The notes under the pieces are model-generated. The model was given only the letters and a program-made list of their open reading frames with translations. It was not told the DNA's origin and did not search any database. From PWND01 sp964601515 (lineage in GTDB: Bacteria > Bacteroidota > Bacteroidia > Bacteroidales > UBA7960), in the NCBI GenBank assembly GCA_964601515.1, contig CAZRNU010000142.1, positions 1-7,536 on the forward strand: a DNA stretch of 7,536 bases. The letters run 5' to 3'. Both the position numbers and the translations under genes were made by a program. The stretch's first letter is position 1, and each line of letters opens with the position of its first letter. Of the stretch, positions 1 to 5,115 are shown in pieces.

Positions 1-3
1 CAC

Positions 4-88
4 GTCACCTCGAGCGTTAGCGAGAGGTCCCGTGGATTAAAGAGAATCCCTTTGATCAACGGGATCCCTCACTGACGTTCGGGATGAC
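4..88. repeat. Long imperfect palindromic intergenic repeat, copy A
   Basis: The two ends of this 85-base unit are inverted copies of each other. The left arm (4-32) begins GTCACCTCGAGCG, and the complement of the right arm (60-88) begins GTCATCCCGAACG. Over 29 positions the arms differ at 7, and all 7 differences are transitions. In a plus-strand RNA four of these would become G-U pairs and three would be C-A mismatches, so a long hairpin with a 27-base loop is possible. It is related to copy B at 225-329, sharing the left end CGAGCG..AGCGAGA and the right-end sequence GGGATCCCTCACTG. From memory, repeats of this look (GGGATCCCTCACTGCGTTCGGGATGAC type) are scattered between genes in many Bacteroidota genomes. 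Their function is not known to me. Confidence 0.8.
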
Positions 89-116
89 ATTTTACAACAC
101 ATTTTCTCATATTTTT

Positions 117-147
117 TTTGCATTTATAAAAATTACCATTATCTTTG
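117..147 (+). promoter_or_regulatory. Bacteroidota-type promoter for the S24 repressor gene
   Basis: TTTG at 117-120 and TATCTTTG at 140-147 are separated by 19 bases. This matches the Bacteroidota sigma-ABfr consensus (TTTG, 19-21 bases, TAnnTTTG). Transcription would start near 150-153 and run to the ATG at 359 through a leader of about 205 bases that contains repeat copy B. No other consensus promoter lies closer to the gene. A weaker pair, TTTG 165-168 with AATTTTTG 187-194, is off consensus at the first base of the -7 box. Confidence 0.6.
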
Positions 148-164
148 ATTAAAAATTAATCAAA
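144..164. promoter_or_regulatory. Operator-like palindrome 1 (GATTA-N5-TAATC)
   Basis: This is a perfect inverted repeat with 9-base arms, TTTGATTAA and TTAATCAAA, and three A bases between them. The core is GATTA (147-151), five bases, TAATC (157-161). It overlaps the end of the promoter -7 box and the predicted start of transcription, which is where a repressor would block. It shares its half-sites and spacing with the palindrome at 170-184. The likely binder, by position, is the XRE/S24 protein encoded just downstream; that link is inference. Confidence 0.55.
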
Positions 165-169
165 TTTGC

Positions 170-184
170 GATTATAATATAATC
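170..184. promoter_or_regulatory. Operator-like palindrome 2 (GATTA-N5-TAATC)
   Basis: GATTATAATATAATC is a perfect palindrome around a central A. It has the same half-sites as palindrome 1 (GATTA 170-174, TAATC 180-184) and the same 15-base outer width. Its centre (177) is 23 bases from that of palindrome 1 (154), close to the spacing of neighbouring operators in lambdoid phage control regions. It would lie about 20-30 bases downstream of the predicted transcription start. AT-rich DNA yields chance palindromes easily, but two with identical half-sites and spacing are less likely to be chance. Confidence 0.5.
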
Positions 185-224
185 ATAATTTTTGAAATGA
201 AGAAAATTTTTTGTGGGATATTCT

Positions 225-329
225 GTCATTTCGAGCGTAAGCGAGACCACGAAGTAGCAGCGAAGCTAAATCCCGTAGATTAGAGAGTGCCCTTTTACCA
301 GCGGGATCCCTCACTGCGTTCGGGATGAC
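225..329. repeat. Long imperfect palindromic intergenic repeat, copy B, in the repressor leader
   Basis: The left end GTCATTTCGAGCG (225-237) and the complement of the right end, GTCATCCCGAACG (317-329), are inverted copies. An inner stem pairs ATCCCG (270-275) with CGGGAT (302-307). Compared with copy A it carries about 23 extra bases in the left arm (about 246-268, including ACGAAGTAGCAGCGAAGC), which would bulge out of the hairpin. The right half (GGGATCCCTCACTGCGTTCGGGATGAC type) is nearly the same as in copy A. It ends 29 bases before the repressor ATG, so if the promoter at 117-147 is used it is transcribed as a structured part of the 5' leader. Confidence 0.8.
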
Positions 330-358
330 GAGGATTATTAAATTTTACAACTACAACT

Positions 359-1159
359 ATGAGCACATTCGGACAAAACATCAAACTGCTTCGCAAGCGT
401 AAAGGTCGCACACAAGACGATGTGGCTTTTATACTTGAAATGAAACGTTCTACTTTAAGCGGCTATGAAAATGGGGTTGCACAACCCGGGCTTGAGGCTC
501 TTGAAGCTTTTTCAAAATACTTTAACGTTTCTATAGATACGCTTATTAAAGTTGATTTGTCGAAACTTCCTGAAAGTCAACTTTCTCAATTGGAAAGGGG
601 GTATGACGTCTTTCTTAAAGGATCTCAACTTAGAGTTTTGGCAACTACTGTTGATGCAAAAAATGAGGAAAACATAGAGATTGTTTCTGAAAAAGCAAAG
701 GCAGGATACCGCACGGGGTTTGCCGACCCTGAGTTTATTAAGGTGCTTCCAACTTTTCAGATGCCTTTTTTGTCCAAACAAAAGAAGTATAGAACATTCG
801 AAATATCAGGCGACAGCATGTTGCCAATTCCAGATGGGTCTTTAGTTACGTGCGAGTTTGTTCAAAACTGGAAACTAATTCAAAACAGACATGCATATAT
901 AATTCATACTCTCGATGATGGGGTTGTTTTTAAGGTAGTTGAAAATCTTATTGAAAAGGAAGGCAAGCTAAGGCTATATTCTCTGAATCCGGCATACGAA
1001 CCATACGAAGTCCATGTAAATGACATTCGTGAGATTTGGAAGTTTGTAAATTATATCAGTAGCGAGATGCCATCGTCCAATAATCCGGTTGTCAGATTAG
1101 AAAGTCAAATAAACAGATTGAGGCAAGATGTTGATGATATTAAAAACAGGATAGCTTAG
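359..1159 (+). CDS. XRE-family repressor with S24 (LexA/CI-like) peptidase domain
   Basis: This 266-residue cytoplasmic DNA-binding protein is probably a self-cleaving transcriptional repressor. Residues about 5-65 form the helix-turn-helix domain (NIKLLRKRKGRTQDDVA, then STLSGYENG as the recognition region). After a linker, KAKAGY offers an Ala115-Gly116 cleavage site like that of LexA and CI. The S24 fold follows at about 140-235 with the GDSM motif (Ser153) and a Lys at 192 (VFKVVEN), the expected catalytic dyad. The C-terminus (about 243-265, RLESQINRLRQDVDDIKNRI) is a short coiled coil, often seen at the end of this Bacteroidota family. The start is the first ATG in frame, after an A/C-rich stretch without a Shine-Dalgarno site. 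Two palindromes at 144-184 sit over its promoter, which suggests autoregulation. Whether cleavage depends on RecA, and which other genes it controls, cannot be told from here. There are no phage genes nearby, so a prophage repressor is less likely but not excluded. Confidence 0.9.
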   Translation: MSTFGQNIKLLRKRKGRTQDDVAFILEMKRSTLSGYENGVAQPGLEALEAFSKYFNVSIDTLIKVDLSKLPESQLSQLERGYDVFLKGSQLRVLATTVDAKNEENIEIVSEKAKAGYRTGFADPEFIKVLPTFQMPFLSKQKKYRTFEISGDSMLPIPDGSLVTCEFVQNWKLIQNRHAYIIHTLDDGVVFKVVENLIEKEGKLRLYSLNPAYEPYEVHVNDIREIWKFVNYISSEMPSSNNPVVRLESQINRLRQDVDDIKNRIA

Positions 1160-1283
1160 TTATAATACGTGAAAACGTTAAAATCCGTGTTTTACGGGAA
1201 AATTTACATTTTTATTTATTTATATTGCAATGTTGTTTTATAACTGGCAACTTGTTTATAAATCTATTAAACTGACAGAAATT

Positions 1284-3956
1284 ATGCAACCTAATAGATT
1301 AATTATTTCCGTTACTTTCTTGTTTTTTTTGCAATCTTTTGCATTTGCAAGTACTCCTGCTATAGACAGCTTAGTTAATGTTCTGAACAAAAAGGTTAAG
1401 ATAGATACGTCTTATGTTAATACCCTTAATAAAATATCTGATGAATATTTTAAAATAAGCCTTACTGAAACAATGAGATATGCTCAAAAAGCCGACAGTA
1501 TAGCTGAGTCAATTGGTTACATTGCAGGAAAGGCTGAGGCTATTAGATTAACAGGAAGATATTATTGGAGAATATCAGATTTTGTTACTGCGAGAGAATA
1601 TTTTGACCGAGCGTTCGAATTGTTTAATTCAGTTGGAGATGAGAGAGGAATGTCGAAATGCTACAACAATTTTGGGAACATCTATCATTCGCAAAGTAAT
1701 CTTGATAAAGCTCTTGAGTATTATCAGAAATCTCTGGAAGTTGATGAAAGGCTTGGAGAAAAAAGAGGGATGTCTATAGCTTATAACAATATTGGTGTAA
1801 TATACAGAGATAGCGGCAATAATGAAAAGGCATTAGAGTACTTTCTTAAGGCACTTAAGGTTAGGCAAGAAATCAACGACAAGAACGGAATATCAATGAG
1901 TTATAATAATATAGGCATTATTTATCAAGTTCAGGGTGACTATCCCAAGGCACTGGAATATTATCAAAAATCTTTGATGATCAAAGAAGAGTTGGGTGAT
2001 ATAAACGGCCTTGCATCAACATTTAACAATATAGGTGTCATATATAGATCGCAAGGAGAGCAAGATAAAGCACTTGAACATTATCAAAAAGCACTAGAAA
2101 TTAGACTTGCAACCGGAGATAAAAATGGGATATCTTCCAGTTATAATAATATGGCAATTATTTATCGCAATAAGAAAGAGAATGATAAAGCGTTAGAATA
2201 TCACCAAAAAGCTTTGGAGTTGCGCAAAGAAATAAACGACAAGGCAGGTATGGCCATGAGTTATAATAATATTGCATTAATGTATTTGGATGTAAATGAT
2301 TTTTCTAAAGCAGCTGATTATTACAACAAGGCATTGCAATTGGCTTTAGAAACAGGGATTACATCAACTGAAGGGTGGGTTAGAGTAGGGATGGCTCAAT
2401 TGTATCTAAAACAGGGCCTTTTCCAGAAATCTTTTGATAGTGCGTTAAGAGCTTATAATATTTCTCGAAAGGTTAATGAAATTGATTTAATTCACGTTTG
2501 CGCAGATGTATTGGCAAAAAGTGCTGCAGGATTAAATAAATTTGATATTGCATACAATTATCATGTTGTTTATAAAAATATCAGCGACAGTATTCAGAAC
2601 GATGCTAATACAAAAAAAATAATTGGCATGGAATACGAATATAGGTACCAAAAGGAGATGGAAATAACAAGAATAGAGCAGGAAAAAAATGAAGAAATCT
2701 TAAAAGAGGAGCTTTTACGACATAAGAATATTCGAAATTCTTTATTTATTGGATTTCTGCTTGTTTTAATGTTGTTTTTAGTCCTTTTGTATGCTTTTAT
2801 TCAAAGAAGAAAAACGAATAGGCTACTTGCTTTAAAAAAGTCTTTCGAGTTTAAGCAGAATTTTCTTGCTAATATGAGTCATGAAATTCGTACCCCATTA
2901 ATAGGAATTGTAGGAATGATTGAAGTTTTGCAAAAAACAAAGCTGAATGACAATCAGCAAGATTTTATTAATACTTTAAAACAATCAAGTGAAAATCTTC
3001 AAATAATAATTAATCATATTCTGGATTATTCAAAAATCGAAGAGGGCAATTTAACGCTTAATAAGGAAGCTATCCGTTTTAAAAATCTTATTATTAATGC
3101 ACAGGAATTATTTGATAATATTTCCGATAAAAATATTGAGTTTGAAGTTATTTCTGATATATCAATTCCTACACTAATTTGTGCTGACCAAAACAGAATA
3201 ATGCAGGTTATTAATAATCTTATATCAAATGCTGTTAAATATACTGCTGAAGGGAAGGTTTCTTTGAAGGCAAAATTGTTGTCAAAAGATTTTATAAAGA
3301 ATGAAATTGAGATAAAGATTGAAGTTGTCGACTCCGGCCAGGGAATTAGTAAAGAAAGACAAAAACATTTATTTGTGCCTTTTTCTCAAATAGATAAGAG
3401 TGATATTCGAAATAATGATGGAGCAGGGCTGGGGTTGTCTATTTGTAAAGAAATAGTTAGCCGCCATGGTGGTCAAATAGGATATGAAACTGAACTAAAT
3501 AAAGGAAGCACTTTTTGGTTTACCTTTATGGCAGATATGGTAAGTGAAAAAGATTATTCAGAATCCAATTATGTTGAAGATTCCTTCAGATATGAAAAGT
3601 CGCTTAATATTCTTTTTGTTGAAGATAAAGCCACAACTCAAAAAGTAGTTAAGCTCATTCTCAACTCAATGGGGCATAATGTTGTTACTGCCGACAATGG
3701 TCAGCATGCACTCGAAGTTTATAAACCCGGAGAATTCGACCTTATCTTAATGGATATACAGATGCCTGTAATGGATGGAGTAACAGCCACTCAGAAGCTT
3801 AAGGAAATGTATAAAGATATACCTCCAATTGTAGCACTCAGTGCAAATGCCTTTGAAGGTGCTCGGGAAAAATACATAAAACTCGGTATGGACGAATACC
3901 TAGCCAAGCCACTAGATGATGAAGAGTTTAAGGTAGTTGTGAAGAAGTTGGTGTAA
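1284..3956 (+). CDS. TPR-containing hybrid sensor histidine kinase with C-terminal receiver
   Basis: This is an inner-membrane hybrid two-component sensor of 890 residues from the chosen start. An ATG at 1230 would add 18 residues, but the ATG at 1284 places a clean signal peptide first (1-22, cleavage after AFA). Eight TPR units of about 40 residues (82-401, repeating YNNIGxIY and KALEYYQKAL) would lie in the periplasm. They are followed by a charged coiled coil (about 455-482) and one membrane helix (about 485-506). HisKA holds MSHEIRTP with phosphorylated His533. The HATPase has the N box (Asn649 in NLISNAVKYT), G1 (Asp683 in DSGQGI) and G2 (GAGLGLSICK, 713-722). The receiver (773-890) has acidic Glu780/Asp781, phospho-acceptor Asp824 (MDIQMPVMDG), Ser853 and Lys875. 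All catalytic residues look intact. There is no DNA-binding output domain, so the phosphate must pass to a separate partner not encoded here. The ligand is unknown. The 124 bases upstream hold only a weak 4-base stem (1185-1197) and no consensus promoter, so read-through from the repressor gene is possible. Confidence 0.93.
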   Translation: MQPNRLIISVTFLFFLQSFAFASTPAIDSLVNVLNKKVKIDTSYVNTLNKISDEYFKISLTETMRYAQKADSIAESIGYIAGKAEAIRLTGRYYWRISDFVTAREYFDRAFELFNSVGDERGMSKCYNNFGNIYHSQSNLDKALEYYQKSLEVDERLGEKRGMSIAYNNIGVIYRDSGNNEKALEYFLKALKVRQEINDKNGISMSYNNIGIIYQVQGDYPKALEYYQKSLMIKEELGDINGLASTFNNIGVIYRSQGEQDKALEHYQKALEIRLATGDKNGISSSYNNMAIIYRNKKENDKALEYHQKALELRKEINDKAGMAMSYNNIALMYLDVNDFSKAADYYNKALQLALETGITSTEGWVRVGMAQLYLKQGLFQKSFDSALRAYNISRKVNEIDLIHVCADVLAKSAAGLNKFDIAYNYHVVYKNISDSIQNDANTKKIIGMEYEYRYQKEMEITRIEQEKNEEILKEELLRHKNIRNSLFIGFLLVLMLFLVLLYAFIQRRKTNRLLALKKSFEFKQNFLANMSHEIRTPLIGIVGMIEVLQKTKLNDNQQDFINTLKQSSENLQIIINHILDYSKIEEGNLTLNKEAIRFKNLIINAQELFDNISDKNIEFEVISDISIPTLICADQNRIMQVINNLISNAVKYTAEGKVSLKAKLLSKDFIKNEIEIKIEVVDSGQGISKERQKHLFVPFSQIDKSDIRNNDGAGLGLSICKEIVSRHGGQIGYETELNKGSTFWFTFMADMVSEKDYSESNYVEDSFRYEKSLNILFVEDKATTQKVVKLILNSMGHNVVTADNGQHALEVYKPGEFDLILMDIQMPVMDGVTATQKLKEMYKDIPPIVALSANAFEGAREKYIKLGMDEYLAKPLDDEEFKVVVKKLV

Positions 3957-3995
3957 AAGCTGAATTATTAATAAGCCTTTTTATGAATCTAACTC

Positions 3996-4025
3996 AACCT
4001 TAACCTTAACCTTAACCTCAACCCC
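3996..4025. repeat. Telomere-like hexamer array (AACCTT)n
   Basis: Three perfect AACCTT units (3996-4013) are followed by AACCTC and AACCCC, five hexamers in all, and preceded by AACTC. On the minus strand this reads as GGTTAA-type repeats with regularly spaced GG pairs. It lies in the gap between the convergent kinase and PNP genes and would fall in the 3' untranslated part of the PNP transcript. No clear intrinsic terminator was seen in this gap. Confidence 0.85.
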
Positions 4026-4027
4026 TG

Positions 4028-4046
4028 CCCTGAGCGCAGTCGAAGG
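4028..4046. repeat. Short dispersed-repeat-like motif (CCCTGAGCGCAGTCGAAGG)
   Basis: This GC-rich 19-base stretch has terminal CCT and AGG in inverted order and an inner CTG-N4-CAG hairpin (4030-4039). It resembles the CTTCGACT(G/C)CGCTCAGG motif that I recall as a frequent intergenic repeat in Bacteroidota and other bacteria. Only one copy is present in the window, so its repeat status is from memory and not from the sequence itself. Confidence 0.45.
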
Positions 4047-4061
4047 ATCAACCCCCACGCC

Positions 4062-4883
4062 CTACGCCTCAAGCCCCTTCACCAACTCCTTAAAAATCAG
4101 CGTCAACTTAGGCTCGGCTACTTCGGCTACATTTTGAACTTCATCATGGGTGGTTGGCTTGTCGGTTATTTCCGGCTCTGCCAAGTTGGTTACTACCGAT
4201 ATGGCGAAGCAAGGAATTTTCATGTGACGAGCTACGATTACCTCCGGCACTGTTGACATTCCGGTTACGTCAGCTCCAAGAATTCTGAACATATTGTATT
4301 CGGCCGGAGTTTCTAACGTAGGCCCTGCGCTGCCTACATATACACCCATTTGGGTTTTTATATTGTGTTTTCTGGCAATTTCTCTGGCTCTTGCAATCAG
4401 CTTTCTGTCGTATGCTTCGCTCATCTCAGGGAAGCGGGTGCCAAGCTCATTTATGTTTTCTCCTCTCAATGGATTTTCGGGAAACATATTGATATGGTCA
4501 CGAATTATCATCAAATCACCAACTTCAAATGATTTATTCAAACCACCTGCTGCATTGGAAAGAAACAACGCTTTTATACCTAAAAGCTTCAAAACTCTTA
4601 CGGGGAAAGTTACCTGGTGCATATGATAGCCTTCATAATAGTGGAAGCGGCCTTGCATAGCAACAACATTTTTGCCTTCAAGCACACCGAAAATCAACCT
4701 TCCATGATGTCCTTCTACAGTTGATACCGGAAAATTTGGGATTTCACTATAGTCAAAGCTGTGCTTTACATCAATTGCTTTAACAAGTCCGCCTAAACCC
4801 GAGCCTAAAATTATACCTGCCTCAGGTGTGAAGTTTGTTTTGCCTTTTAGAAAATCTGCGGTTTCTCTAATCTTTTCTATCAT
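4062..4883 (-). CDS. Purine nucleoside phosphorylase (trimeric, class II/PNP-MTAP family)
   Basis: This cytoplasmic salvage enzyme cleaves purine nucleosides with phosphate to the free base and ribose-1-phosphate. It has 273 residues, the usual length for the family. Visible motifs are the phosphate site GSGLG (27-31, Ser28), HHGR (59-62), RFHYYEGY (79-86), NAAGG (110-114), the base-binding Glu191 in PTLETPAEY, Met209 in GMSTVPE, and Asn233 in VTNLA. By analogy with mammalian PNP, the Glu/Asn pair points to 6-oxopurines (inosine, guanosine), unlike MTA phosphorylase, which has Ser/Asp there. The ATG at 4883 is preferred over an upstream in-frame TTG at 4919: the predicted transcription start is close to 4915, and family members begin near MIEKI. 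It diverges from the amidohydrolase gene with its own consensus promoter and could feed guanine to the deaminase at 6531-7004. A symbol such as punA or deoD would be a guess. Confidence 0.93.
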   Translation of the reverse strand: MIEKIRETADFLKGKTNFTPEAGIILGSGLGGLVKAIDVKHSFDYSEIPNFPVSTVEGHHGRLIFGVLEGKNVVAMQGRFHYYEGYHMHQVTFPVRVLKLLGIKALFLSNAAGGLNKSFEVGDLMIIRDHINMFPENPLRGENINELGTRFPEMSEAYDRKLIARAREIARKHNIKTQMGVYVGSAGPTLETPAEYNMFRILGADVTGMSTVPEVIVARHMKIPCFAISVVTNLAEPEITDKPTTHDEVQNVAEVAEPKLTLIFKELVKGLEA

Positions 4884-4921
4884 AATATAGTTTTTTGGTG
4901 AGTTGACTAGTTTTATCAAAA

Positions 4922-4951
4922 CAAATATACAATTCCGGCGTATAATTACAA
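4922..4951 (-). promoter_or_regulatory. Bacteroidota-type promoter for the PNP gene
   Basis: Read on the minus strand, TTG (4951-4949) is followed after 19 bases by TATATTTG (4929-4922), matching TTG-N19-TAnnTTTG. Transcription would start near 4915, giving a leader of about 30 bases to the ATG at 4883. This also argues against the upstream TTG start at 4919. Confidence 0.6.
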
Positions 4952-4967
4952 TAAGATTAGCGGAATT
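4931..4967. promoter_or_regulatory. Inverted repeat AATTCCG-N23-CGGAATT straddling the PNP -33 region
   Basis: Perfect 7-base arms lie at 4931-4937 and 4961-4967, with centres 30 bases apart, close to three helical turns. One arm falls between the PNP -33 and -7 elements and the other just upstream of -33, on the side facing the divergent amidohydrolase promoter. A dimeric regulator with distant half-sites is one reading. The arms are short, so chance is a real alternative. Confidence 0.3.
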
Positions 4968-4991
4968 TGTTGGTGTTTTTGGATGTAATGT

Positions 4992-5021
4992 TTTGAAGCA
5001 TTAATAAAATCAGTATTTTTG
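4992..5021 (+). promoter_or_regulatory. Bacteroidota-type promoter for the amidohydrolase gene
   Basis: TTTG (4992-4995), 18 bases, then TATTTTTG (5014-5021) fit the Bacteroidota consensus, with a spacer one base short of the usual 19-21. Transcription would start near 5027, leaving a leader of about 90 bases before the ATG at 5116. The divergent PNP -33 element lies about 40 bases away. Confidence 0.6.
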
Positions 5022-5063
5022 CACGAAAGAATGTGTTGATTTGCAATGAAGGATTTCATAATC

Positions 5064-5095
5064 ATTAACAACAAATTTCATTACTTCTTGTTAAT
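5064..5095 (+). promoter_or_regulatory. Inverted repeat in the amidohydrolase leader
   Basis: ATTAACAA (5064-5071) and TTGTTAAT (5088-5095) are perfect 8-base inverted arms around a 16-base loop. Past one C-C mismatch, two more base pairs (AT/AT) extend the stem. It would form a weak AT-only hairpin in the mRNA leader, ending 20 bases before the ATG. Alternatively it is a DNA operator with half-sites 24 bases apart. No known riboswitch fold was recognised. Confidence 0.3.
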
Positions 5096-5115
5096 CATAA
5101 AAATTAAAGTCAATC

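Noticed and set aside
165..194. Alternative promoter TTTG-N18-AATTTTTG
   Set aside because: The -7 box lacks the leading T, and a full consensus promoter lies just upstream at 117-147.
4..329. CRISPR or attachment-site reading of the two repeats
   Set aside because: Only two unequal, internally palindromic copies with no regular spacers, no cas genes and no integrase.
1185..1197. CCGT-N5-ACGG hairpin after the repressor gene as a terminator
   Set aside because: Only four base pairs plus one wobble, and no T-run directly after it.
1230..1283. 18-residue N-terminal extension of the histidine kinase from the ATG at 1230
   Set aside because: The ATG at 1284 puts a standard signal peptide at the very N-terminus; the extension would bury it.
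3955..3982. Possible terminator after the kinase gene (AAAAG with CCTTTTT)
   Set aside because: The stem is short, AT-rich and interrupted by a C-C mismatch; not convincing.
4294..4626. Open frames on the plus strand inside PNP
   Set aside because: They are antisense to a well-recognised enzyme and show no protein family features.
4884..4919. TTG start for PNP
   Set aside because: It lies at or before the predicted transcription start, and the resulting protein would be longer than the family.
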